DNA from: Treponema sp. | Lineage (GTDB): Bacteria; Spirochaetota; Spirochaetia; Treponematales; Breznakiellaceae | Length of the DNA stretch: 34,579 bases | Reading direction: 5' to 3' | Assembly (NCBI GenBank): GCA_031286205.1 | Contig: JAITUR010000073.1 | Coordinates: forward strand, 1-34,579 | Part shown: in pieces, positions 1 through 7,824 of the stretch | Layout of the letters: every line of letters starts with the position of its first letter | Numbering within the stretch: position 1 is the stretch's first letter | Made by a program: the position numbers and the translations under genes | The notes under the pieces: generated by a model | Databases searched by the model: none | Told to the model about the DNA's origin: nothing | What the model saw: the letters and a program-made list of their open reading frames with translations, nothing else

Positions 1-545
1 TTTTCGTTAATACCGCCATCAACGGCTATTTTATAAGAAAGCCCCGTTTTTTCTCTTATTTCTGCCAGTTTTTTAACTTTTTCCAGACATTCAGGGATAA
101 GCTTCTGCCCGCCATAACCGGGGGGAACAGTCATAATAAGCACTAAATCGGCATGGGGTAAGATTTCATCCAAAACATCGGTCGGTGTTTCCGGTTTTAT
201 GCTTATTCCGGGACTTACCCCCAATTCTTTTATTTCTTTTAGGAGCTTTACAGGGTCTCTATGGGCTTCGTAATGAAAAGTAATGCCATTTGCCCCTGCT
301 TCGGCAAACTCTTTAATATGGCGTTCCGGGTTAATAATCATAAGATGAGTGTCAAAATATAGCCTTGTACGGCCCCGAAGGGAACGGAATAAAGCCGGGC
401 CAAAAGTCAGATTTTGCACAAATGAACCATCCATGACATCAAGATGAAGCCATGTCGCCCCAGAGGCATCGATTTCGGCAATGGCCTTGCCAAATTCGGC
501 AAAATCTGCTGATAAAATTGACGGTGAAACGATGGTTTTGATCAT
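1..545 (-). CDS. rpe: Ribulose-phosphate 3-epimerase, C-terminus cut by window edge
   Basis: This enzyme interconverts ribulose 5-phosphate and xylulose 5-phosphate in the cytoplasmic pentose phosphate pathway. The 181 visible codons begin MIKTIVSPSILSADF and include the HLDVMDG strand (His34, Asp36), THLMI (His67) and VDGGI (Asp176), which supply the metal-binding and acid/base residues of the family's TIM barrel. About 40 C-terminal residues lie beyond base 1. The phosphate-loop motif, usually TVNPGFGGQ, reads TVPPGYGGQ here. The ATG at 545 has no Shine-Dalgarno site; instead a strong promoter (-35 at 576-581, -10 at 553-558) puts transcription start about one base before it. It is divergent from the TPR gene. 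Identification is secure from the family motifs. Confidence 0.96.
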   Translation of the reverse strand, partial: MIKTIVSPSILSADFAEFGKAIAEIDASGATWLHLDVMDGSFVQNLTFGPALFRSLRGRTRLYFDTHLMIINPERHIKEFAEAGANGITFHYEAHRDPVKLLKEIKELGVSPGISIKPETPTDVLDEILPHADLVLIMTVPPGYGGQKLIPECLEKVKKLAEIREKTGLSYKIAVDGGINE

Positions 546-581
546 TTTTCCCATAATACATTTTTAGGATACTATTGTCAA
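546..581 (-). promoter_or_regulatory. rpe promoter, near-leaderless
   Basis: On the minus strand TTGACA (576-581), a 17-base spacer and TATTAT (553-558) are followed by 7 bases and the ATG at 545. The predicted +1 is about 546, so the leader is about one base. The -35 box shares five bases with the -35 box of the divergent TPR promoter, because TTGTCAA reads as a -35 on both strands. Confidence 0.75.
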
Positions 582-602
582 ACCCCAAAAAAATGCTATA
601 CT
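575..602 (+). promoter_or_regulatory. Promoter of the TPR-greA-VWA operon
   Basis: TTGTCA (575-580), a 16-base spacer and TATACT (597-602), preceded by an extended -10 TGC. The predicted +1 near 609 leaves a leader of about five bases before the ATG at 614. No Shine-Dalgarno sequence is present. Confidence 0.7.
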
Positions 603-613
603 AAACTGATACA

Positions 614-1555
614 ATGGAAAAAAGCCAGGCTGTAGGGCTGTTAAAAAACGCCTATGAAAAACTAAGGGCTGCTGACGCGGAAACGGCCTATGTTCTTTTG
701 GAACAGGCTTTAGACCATGACTTTGAAAACGAAGAAATCAAGCATGCGCTTAAATGCGTCCATTGGTGGCTTGATAATTCCAGGAGGCTGGACGACACAA
801 TAAAAAATAACTATGAAAAAGGGGGATATTTAATATCGCTTTTTAAGAAGTATTATATTTTTTTAGGACAGCTTGATGACATCTATGATCAATGTCAGTA
901 CTCTGTCCGTTATTTTGTTTACTCAAGAGCGCTTTCTTATTTCGAAAAGCTTTTGAATATTCAAGCCAATCAGCAGGATCCCGGGCTTTTGCTTTTGGTT
1001 GGCCGTTGTTACAAGGGACTTGGCAATTATGACGAAGCCTTAAGTTTTCTTGAACAGGCTTTATATCTAAAAAGAGATAATGCCGAAGTCCTTGCCGAAG
1101 TTGCGGATGTTAACGCGCTTTTAGCGGAAACAAAAACCGCAAAAACATTGTTCAGGGAAGCATTTTTCCTTGATCCATCGATTATAGAAATAAAATCTTT
1201 GGAGTCGGCACTTATTATTAACCTTCGTGACGAAGTAGAAAAACTTGGTTACAAAGACGAAGAGTTAAACGCCTGGATACCTGTTTACGGGTATTTAATG
1301 GGAGTTTTTTCCGTAAAGCGGGCATTAAAACAAATGGAGGCAGGAAGGCTTAAACAATCAATTTTTGCTTTGGAGGCTGAGTATGAAGCAAATCCGTCCA
1401 GGCGGGCAATTCTTAAACCACGGCTTCTGAATCATTATTTTTGGCTTATTGATCATTATGAAAATTCCGGCGAGGATCCGCAGTTAATAGAGGAAACCTT
1501 GCTTAAAATAAAAGTTACAGATTCGGAAATACACAAGATGTATTCCGGAAATTAA
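614..1555 (+). CDS. Tetratricopeptide-repeat protein, function unknown
   Basis: A 313-residue, probably cytoplasmic protein with no signal peptide or membrane segment. Residues about 95-190 carry TPR-type helical hairpins, for example the segment LLLVGRCYKGLGNYDEALS with the usual small/aromatic spacing, followed by a second unit ending in LDPS. Such repeats mediate protein-protein contacts; partner and role cannot be read from sequence. It is the first gene of a + strand set: greA follows after 30 bases and the VWA gene 12 bases after that. This order suggests a function linked to the GreA fusion, which also has a helical repeat-like N-terminus. The start lies about five bases after the predicted transcription start, with no ribosome-binding site. 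Confidence 0.85.
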   Translation: MEKSQAVGLLKNAYEKLRAADAETAYVLLEQALDHDFENEEIKHALKCVHWWLDNSRRLDDTIKNNYEKGGYLISLFKKYYIFLGQLDDIYDQCQYSVRYFVYSRALSYFEKLLNIQANQQDPGLLLLVGRCYKGLGNYDEALSFLEQALYLKRDNAEVLAEVADVNALLAETKTAKTLFREAFFLDPSIIEIKSLESALIINLRDEVEKLGYKDEELNAWIPVYGYLMGVFSVKRALKQMEAGRLKQSIFALEAEYEANPSRRAILKPRLLNHYFWLIDHYENSGEDPQLIEETLLKIKVTDSEIHKMYSGN

Positions 1556-1585
1556 AATAAGTTTGAAGGATGGGAGTATATATTT

Positions 1586-4282
1586 ATGGATCATGCACTG
1601 TTAAAAAATTTAAACGAAACTTTAAACGAGGAAAAGTGGACTCGTGCTACCCTTAGCAATTATTCTACCAGTCAATTTAAAGAACTGGATGATATTCTTA
1701 AAGCAGCACGCGCTGAAAAAATTATCGACGAACTAAAAAAGAACTGCGACGAACATTTATCGCATACCAGGAACAGCATTATTGCCCTTTATTTATCCGG
1801 CATGATTGCTCTTTCCCGCCAAATAATTGACGATGCCGCAATTGTAAATTTAGTATCGATATTTTTGGATAATCATAAATGGGGCATTGTAAAATATCTT
1901 TGCGAAAGAATTCTGGATCATGGCGAATCTAAGTTCGCGCTCCGCACTTTGGTTGACTGTTATAAAAACGATAACGAAGAAGAAAAAACATTCGAAGTAC
2001 TGGAAAGACTTGTAAAAGTTGATTTTGAAGAAGCAGAAATAACAAAATCGCTTGCCGAACATTACGAAAAACAGGGCAACAAGGAAAAAGCAATTGATTT
2101 TTACAAAAAATCCATGCACCGCTATATTAATAAATCCAATTTTTCCAATGTAAAAGAAATTTGGGAAAAACTCCTTGTTATCAATGTAGAAGATATAGAT
2201 TTCTTTTTGCATATTCAGAAGAAGATAGCAAAAACCATAAGCGAGGATAAGGCCGTTATATTGCTTAACGAACTTTATGTAAAATACAAAAATTTAGATA
2301 CCGATATTGCAATAAACATATTAAAAATAGCCCTTGAATACGACGGCAAAGATATGCAATGCCGCAGGGAAATTATTGACTGCTACAGAAAAAAATACGC
2401 GTCTCATTCTCAACTGGAAGAATATATCAGAATATCCAACCTGTCGCAGAATTACCGCGATGTTCATCAGGCAATTGCGGGCTTCGAAAAGCACATAGCG
2501 TTTGACAAAGGTAATTATGTGTATCACAGAACATGGGGTGTTGGGCGTATTGCAAAAATAAAGGGCGATGATATTCAAATTGATTTTTCCAAAAAACGCG
2601 GACATTCAATGTCGCTTAAAATGGCTGTTGGAGCCCTTGCTACACTTTCCAAAGATCATATATGGGTATTAAAAGCAACCAAGAAAAAAGAAGAACTGCG
2701 TTTAATGATAAAGGACAAAGAAGAAAATATTATTTGGGCGCTTAAAACAGTTATAAAAAGTTTTGGAAATGCCTGTGATATGAAAAGAATAAAAGCCGAG
2801 CTCTCCCCTGCTCTTTTATCTTCCGGCGAATGGGCTACATGGAATTCCAAGGCACGCGATATTTTAAAATCCAACCCGGATTTTGGATTAAGCGCGGATA
2901 ACAGCGATGTATTTACGGTAAGAGACAGGCCAATAGAAGTAGCGGAAAAAATCTACAATGAATTTACCGCACAGAAAAACTTTTACGATAAAGTATCCAG
3001 TATTAGAGATTATGTTAACAATAAAAAAGCCGGCGCGGATTCCGAATACTTTTTGGAAATGCTGTCTTATTTTACATCGATACTGCGAAGCAAGCAAAAT
3101 CCGGAACAGATGGCGGCTTCGTATCTTTTAATTAATGAAATAGCATCGAACAAAAATTATTCTCATTTTAAATCCGAGCTAAAAATAAGTTTCGAAGAAG
3201 TGTTTTCTAATATTAAAAATGTAACGACACTTTTTAAGAACTTAAAAGATTTACGGCTAAAAACAGAGTTCCTTTCCAACATAAAGCAGTATATAAACGA
3301 ATGGCCGGATATTTATACCAAACTGTTCCCCTACTCCCAACTGCCCATTATTACGGAAAAACTGGAAGAAGGCGGCTATAAAGACAAACTTTCCGCAATG
3401 TGTATAGACTGCTTCGAAAATCTCCGCGAAAACCGCGAAGCTGCCGTCTGGCTTTATAAAAATTCCAGAGAAACAGACTGGTTTAAGGCGGCAAAACTTG
3501 GCACGGAAAAACTTCTTATAAGCCTTGTCCGTGTTTTGGATATTACTTACAGAGATATAGAAAACAACAAAGACACAGTAGAAAACAGAAAAATTAATAA
3601 GCTGGTGCACAATATTCTTTTTAAAGACGGCGAAGTTAAATCGTTTTTAGATAGAGCGAACGAAGACGCAATTATTAGGATCTTTACTTTTATAAATGAT
3701 GTTAAAGACCTTGACCCGCAGGATAAACTTAATCTGCGTTCCAAGATATTGGATAAACATCCCAACTTTAAGTTCTTCGATGAAGCAGAAACAAAGGTTT
3801 CCAGAGGTCTTATTGTTACTCATGCAATGTTCGATGTAAAAAAGAAACAGCTTGCGCATATCATGGAAGTAGAAGTCCCCGCAAACTCCAAGGATATAGA
3901 ATATGCCTTGTCTTTGGGAGATTTACGGGAAAATGCGGAATACAAAGCTGCAAAAGAGAAGCAAGATCAGCTTAACTCGCAGGTTGCAAAACTTAAAGGA
4001 GAAATCGAAAGAGCCCAAATTTTCGATCCAAAGTCGATCGGTACTATTACAAAGGCAGGCTTTGGAACAAAAGTTACCATGCGCAACGAAACCGCCGGAA
4101 AACAGGAAGAATTTACTATATTGGGCCCCTGGGAATCTGACCCCAATAATAATATTATTTCCTATCTTTCTCCGATTGGAAGTGCTATACTTAATAAGAC
4201 GGAAGGAGAAAAGTTCGATTTTGTAATGGATAACGGAGAAAAGGTTTCATATCTTGTAGAAAAGATACAGGCAGCAATATAG
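1586..4282 (+). CDS. greA: GreA transcription elongation factor with long helical N-terminal extension
   Basis: An 898-residue fusion. Residues about 745-898 are a full GreA: an N-terminal coiled coil with the conserved core GDLRENAEYKAAKE (near 776-789), then an FKBP-like C-terminal domain. GreA inserts its coil into the RNA polymerase secondary channel and stimulates transcript cleavage in backtracked complexes. Residues 1-300 are TPR-like alpha helices. Residues about 308-352 (VYHRTWGVGRIAKIKGDDI and following) look like a small beta-barrel of CarD/Tudor type; that part is inference. Residues 355-740 are helical and unassigned. Free-standing GreA is about 158 residues, so this is more than five times normal, as I recall for other treponemes. 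A GGGAG Shine-Dalgarno site lies about 10 bases before the ATG. Confidence 0.93.
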   Translation: MDHALLKNLNETLNEEKWTRATLSNYSTSQFKELDDILKAARAEKIIDELKKNCDEHLSHTRNSIIALYLSGMIALSRQIIDDAAIVNLVSIFLDNHKWGIVKYLCERILDHGESKFALRTLVDCYKNDNEEEKTFEVLERLVKVDFEEAEITKSLAEHYEKQGNKEKAIDFYKKSMHRYINKSNFSNVKEIWEKLLVINVEDIDFFLHIQKKIAKTISEDKAVILLNELYVKYKNLDTDIAINILKIALEYDGKDMQCRREIIDCYRKKYASHSQLEEYIRISNLSQNYRDVHQAIAGFEKHIAFDKGNYVYHRTWGVGRIAKIKGDDIQIDFSKKRGHSMSLKMAVGALATLSKDHIWVLKATKKKEELRLMIKDKEENIIWALKTVIKSFGNACDMKRIKAELSPALLSSGEWATWNSKARDILKSNPDFGLSADNSDVFTVRDRPIEVAEKIYNEFTAQKNFYDKVSSIRDYVNNKKAGADSEYFLEMLSYFTSILRSKQNPEQMAASYLLINEIASNKNYSHFKSELKISFEEVFSNIKNVTTLFKNLKDLRLKTEFLSNIKQYINEWPDIYTKLFPYSQLPIITEKLEEGGYKDKLSAMCIDCFENLRENREAAVWLYKNSRETDWFKAAKLGTEKLLISLVRVLDITYRDIENNKDTVENRKINKLVHNILFKDGEVKSFLDRANEDAIIRIFTFINDVKDLDPQDKLNLRSKILDKHPNFKFFDEAETKVSRGLIVTHAMFDVKKKQLAHIMEVEVPANSKDIEYALSLGDLRENAEYKAAKEKQDQLNSQVAKLKGEIERAQIFDPKSIGTITKAGFGTKVTMRNETAGKQEEFTILGPWESDPNNNIISYLSPIGSAILNKTEGEKFDFVMDNGEKVSYLVEKIQAAI

Positions 4283-4294
4283 AAAGAGGTAAAT

Positions 4295-5812
4295 ATGAAT
4301 AGGATTGGATTGGCGTTAATATTAATAATTTTCGCGGTATTTATTGTCCACGGGCAAAATCAGAGTTCCAGCCCAATAGACCTTGTTTTGCTTTTAGATA
4401 CTTCGACAGGCATGAGTTCGTCCTACGATAATGTAAATAATTACATTACCGGCGGTTTTCTTACAGAATTTCTTCGTGTCGGCGATACCTTTCATTTAAT
4501 TTCATTTTCACAAGCTCCAAAATTGGATGTAGCGCGCAGAATTTCTGCCACAGGAGATGTAGAAACAATTATTGGAAGAATGATGCTTCAGTACCCGATA
4601 GAAAGAGGAAGCAATATACAGGCAGCGCTTACATATGTCGAACAATATGTTTCCGCTCTTCCTTCCCGCCCCAAAAAAATAGTTCTTGTAAGTACAGGAA
4701 CCAATGATACCGCAAATTTAGTAGCGGCTTCCAGTCAGAGGCTTTCTTCCAGAAATACCACCATTGATTTTGTCAGGGTTACACCGGGACAGCCCATTAC
4801 AAATGTTCCAAGCTCCGGCCGCGCACAGCCGCAAAGACAGGGAGCAGCCGATATTGCAAGGCAGCCGGGAACAGCCGATACTTTACGCGGCGACCAGGGT
4901 TTTACTGCCGGTCAGGGCGTAGCAGACAGTACTACTCCGGGTGCAGGTGTAACAGGTGACAGTTGGAGTACTGCGGACGGCAGAATTACTGACGGCATTG
5001 CAGATGGCAGAACTACTACAGACGGCTGGTCTTTAGATGGAACTGGAACTACAGAGGACAGGATTGCTGCAGATGGAATTGCAGTTGATACTGAAGGTAC
5101 TGAAACAGATAGCTGGTCGACAACATTGCCTGCTCCGGATTCATTATCTGAAAAATCAGGCGTGTTTAATTTTTCGTCTTCTTTACCGTGGATTATTGGT
5201 CTTATTCTTCTTTTACTTTTAATTATTGGTATTATTATTTTATTGTCTTCCCGCCGTCTTGGTTCCAGCCCCAACCGAGTTATGGCGCAAGTTGCTTCCG
5301 GCGGTCATGACGGTACAAGAGAAAGAGTCGATCACAGCAAAGATTTGGCAAGATACGCGGCGGGTCAAAGCAGAAGAACAACTCCTTATTCTGACAGACC
5401 GTACAAACCGGATACCGCAGCTCCTGTTGTAATTAATCCGCATGGTCCGCTTCTTCTTAATTTATTTGTAGAAGATCAAAATACGCGTATTGGCAAGCGT
5501 AATATACATTCGTTAAAATCAGGTTATAACCTTTCTGTCGGCGGCGGCAAGGCCGACGGTTTCCTTATTTTCCTTGTTCCAATTCCGCCGCATATTGGAG
5601 AGCTTCGCAGAAGCGGCAGTCAGCTTTCGTTTATTCCAAAAAAGGCAAGGTACTTCCCGGATCTTGGATCCAACGAGCTTAGGGATTGTCTGAACAAAAC
5701 CATCAGAATTATTTCGGATAAAAACTACGAGCTTAGATTCAGGTTTGAAATGTATGAAGACCCACTAGTTACGCTAAACAGGATGTTAAATTCAATTAAA
5801 GTTCCGGGATAA
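4295..5812 (+). CDS. Membrane-anchored von Willebrand factor A domain protein
   Basis: A 505-residue envelope protein. A signal peptide (1-20, ending VHG) is followed by a VWA domain (about 28-165). A linker of about 130 residues, rich in Thr, Ser, Gly and Asp, leads to a transmembrane helix (297-318) and a C-terminal domain of about 185 residues. Predicted topology puts the VWA domain in the periplasm and the C-terminus in the cytoplasm. The metal site is degenerate: DTSTG (35-39) replaces DxSxS, the threonine position is Ser106, and the usual late aspartate is Thr134 (STGTND). The C-terminal part, with LKSGYNLSVGGG and beta-rich spacing, is faintly like an FHA domain; I hold that weakly. 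AGAGG lies close before the ATG and the gene follows greA by 12 bases. Confidence 0.85.
   Translation: MNRIGLALILIIFAVFIVHGQNQSSSPIDLVLLLDTSTGMSSSYDNVNNYITGGFLTEFLRVGDTFHLISFSQAPKLDVARRISATGDVETIIGRMMLQYPIERGSNIQAALTYVEQYVSALPSRPKKIVLVSTGTNDTANLVAASSQRLSSRNTTIDFVRVTPGQPITNVPSSGRAQPQRQGAADIARQPGTADTLRGDQGFTAGQGVADSTTPGAGVTGDSWSTADGRITDGIADGRTTTDGWSLDGTGTTEDRIAADGIAVDTEGTETDSWSTTLPAPDSLSEKSGVFNFSSSLPWIIGLILLLLLIIGIIILLSSRRLGSSPNRVMAQVASGGHDGTRERVDHSKDLARYAAGQSRRTTPYSDRPYKPDTAAPVVINPHGPLLLNLFVEDQNTRIGKRNIHSLKSGYNLSVGGGKADGFLIFLVPIPPHIGELRRSGSQLSFIPKKARYFPDLGSNELRDCLNKTIRIISDKNYELRFRFEMYEDPLVTLNRMLNSIKVPG
4976..5098 (+). repeat. DG-rich degenerate repeat inside the VWA linker
   Basis: Codons for residues about 228-268 encode closely spaced Asp-Gly pairs (ADG, TDG, ADG, TDG, LDG, ADG) separated by 3-9 residues rich in Thr, Ile and Arg. 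At DNA level gac/gat-ggc/gga recurs with variable spacing. It looks like a decayed tandem array within a flexible linker rather than a folded domain. Confidence 0.6.
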
Positions 5813-5819
5813 TTCTTCG

Positions 5820-5825
5820 GATAAT
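5820..5825 (+). promoter_or_regulatory. Possible internal promoter -10 box before pyrC
   Basis: GATAAT lies 8 bases before the ATG at 5834, which would give a leader of about two bases. The -35 is weak (TTAAAG at 5796-5801, 18-base spacer). Because pyrC follows the VWA gene by only 21 bases, it could also be co-transcribed. No Shine-Dalgarno site is visible, which favours a leaderless start. Confidence 0.4.
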
Positions 5826-5833
5826 TTAAATTT

Positions 5834-7120
5834 ATGGCGTACGATCTTATACTTCGTAATGGAACCCTTGTAACCTCTAAAGAAACCTATAAAAGCGATA
5901 TAGGAGTTAAAAACGGTAAAATTGCCTTTATTGGCAAGATTCAAAGCGACACAAATAATAATAGTACAAATATTGATATGTCCGGTTTATATATTTTGCC
6001 CGGTATTATCGACGCTCATGTGCATTTTCGCGAGCCGGGGTTAACTCATAAAGAAGATTTTATAACAGGCAGCATGGCAGCAGCAGCCGGCGGAATTACT
6101 TTTATTGCCGATATGCCGAATACCATACCGCCAACATTTTCTGTAAACGAATTTAATAAAAAATACAATTTAGCACGGGAAAAATCCTGCATAGACTTTG
6201 GACTTTTTGCTTTATTAACCAACGATAATACGGACGAAATTCCCGGGCTTGTAAAAGCAGGCGCTTTTGGATTTAAGGTATTTCTTGGTACTTCTACCGG
6301 AAATCTTTTGCCTCCTTCGCCGGCAGTATTAACCGAACAGCTTCGTATATGTACTTCTTTTGGCAAAAGAACCGGTTTCCACGCGGAAACAAGCGAAATA
6401 AACGAAGCCGATACGGAAAAATTAAAAAAATTAGAACACAGTCCGCCCTATGGTAAAATTTTAAACGATGCAAGACCAATACAATCGGAAATTTTGGCTA
6501 TTAAAAAAGCTGTTGATTTTGCCCGTGAAGCAAATGCAATGATTCATATTCACCATGTAACATGCAAAGAAGGTGTCGAAATTATATCAAACGCAAAAAA
6601 AGAAGGTATAAATGTAACCGCGGAAACCTGCCCCCATTATCTTTTTTTAAACGCGGAAAACAGCTCGTATAAATGTTATCCGCCAATAAGGCGCGAAGAA
6701 CACCGCGCCGCTCTATGGCAGGCGGTAAAACACGGCGATATCGATATGATTGCGACAGACCATGCTCCTCATACACTGGAAGAAAAATCGCTTTCGTTAT
6801 GGGAAGCGCCCGCAGGCCTTGCAGGAGTCGAAACACTTGTTAACTTAATGTTAAACGAGGTTAACAAAGGAACTATAACCCTGAATGATTTTGTCCGTCT
6901 ATGCAGCGAACAGCCCGCTAAAATTTGGGGAATAAAAAATAAGGGAGAACTGTCAGTTGCCTCGGATGCGGATTTTACCATTGTAAATATGAATAAAAAA
7001 GTAAAAATAAATTATTTAGAAATGAAATCTAAAAGTAAAACCACGCCATATAATGGCTGGGAATTAAAGGGCTCTTCTGTTGCGACAATTGTCCGCGGAA
7101 ATTTTATATCTTATAATTAA
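5834..7120 (+). CDS. pyrC: Dihydroorotase
   Basis: Catalyses the reversible cyclisation of N-carbamoyl-L-aspartate to dihydroorotate, the third step of pyrimidine synthesis, in the cytoplasm. The 428-residue length is normal. Metal-binding residues of the amidohydrolase barrel are visible: DAHVHFREPG (His62, His64), GFKVFLG (Lys148, the likely carbamylated bridge), His183, HIHHVT (His240/241) and ATDHAPHTLEEK (Asp309). The last motif and PYNGWELKG near the C-terminus are typical of dihydroorotase. The Lys148 context resembles hydantoinases and allantoinases, so a related cyclic amidohydrolase activity is the main alternative. The gene ends tail-to-tail with comF, overlapping it by four bases (TTAA). 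Confidence 0.88.
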   Translation: MAYDLILRNGTLVTSKETYKSDIGVKNGKIAFIGKIQSDTNNNSTNIDMSGLYILPGIIDAHVHFREPGLTHKEDFITGSMAAAAGGITFIADMPNTIPPTFSVNEFNKKYNLAREKSCIDFGLFALLTNDNTDEIPGLVKAGAFGFKVFLGTSTGNLLPPSPAVLTEQLRICTSFGKRTGFHAETSEINEADTEKLKKLEHSPPYGKILNDARPIQSEILAIKKAVDFAREANAMIHIHHVTCKEGVEIISNAKKEGINVTAETCPHYLFLNAENSSYKCYPPIRREEHRAALWQAVKHGDIDMIATDHAPHTLEEKSLSLWEAPAGLAGVETLVNLMLNEVNKGTITLNDFVRLCSEQPAKIWGIKNKGELSVASDADFTIVNMNKKVKINYLEMKSKSKTTPYNGWELKGSSVATIVRGNFISYN

Positions 7121-7824
7121 TCGTAAAAAAGACATATTCCATATACTTTTTCCGCGCCATTTTGCTTAAGGACAGAGGCGCATACTTCCATTGTAGATCC
7201 GGTAGTAAAAACATCATCTATAACCAGGGCGGTTTTTGGCGCTTGTATATTTTTATTGCAATAAATACGGCCTTTTAGATTTTCTATTCGTTCTTCCCGG
7301 TTTAGTTCTTTTTGAATACTGGATTTTTTTCGTTTTAAGCAGCGGCAAACAGACTTTGCCGGTTTTTTTAATTTTTTAACCAGATAGTCTACTTGATCCC
7401 AGCCGGTTTCCTTTTTTTTACCCGGTCTTGGCGGAACAGGAACTATGATTGCGTCATTTAACTCTGCTTTATTAATAATGTCCAGTATTTTTTCCGCAAA
7501 ATATTCTGCTAACGGCAGTTTTTTTAAAAATTTATATTTAGTCAATAATTCTTTGTATTTACCTGTGTATGGAAAAAGAGCCCAAATACGGTCGTAAGAT
7601 ACTTCGCTTTTTCTGCACGAAAGACAGGTATTAATTTCCGATACAAGAGGTTTTCCGCATTTATTGCATCTTTCTCCTTCTATGTAGACCAACGATTCTT
7701 TACAATTCATACAAAGACCATACTTAATTTCGTCTGCATTTAATAAATTATCATTGCACAATGCACAGTCAGACGGAAATAAATAATTTTTAATTAACAA
7801 TAAAATATTTTGTCTCATATGCAT
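7117..7824 (-). CDS. comF: ComF-family phosphoribosyltransferase-like protein
   Basis: A 235-residue protein with an N-terminal zinc-binding region of four CxxC pairs (Cys20/23, 38/41, 53/56, 67/70) and a type I phosphoribosyltransferase domain whose PRPP loop reads ALVIDDVFTTGST (199-211). ComF proteins are linked to DNA uptake in competent bacteria, but many non-competent species have one, so the exact role here is unknown. It is the last gene of the tamB operon. Its ATG at 7824 overlaps the mutS stop by one base (TAATG), which implies translational coupling; a second in-frame ATG at 7818 is an alternative start. No Shine-Dalgarno site is visible for either. Confidence 0.85.
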   Translation of the reverse strand: MHMRQNILLLIKNYLFPSDCALCNDNLLNADEIKYGLCMNCKESLVYIEGERCNKCGKPLVSEINTCLSCRKSEVSYDRIWALFPYTGKYKELLTKYKFLKKLPLAEYFAEKILDIINKAELNDAIIVPVPPRPGKKKETGWDQVDYLVKKLKKPAKSVCRCLKRKKSSIQKELNREERIENLKGRIYCNKNIQAPKTALVIDDVFTTGSTMEVCASVLKQNGAEKVYGICLFYD

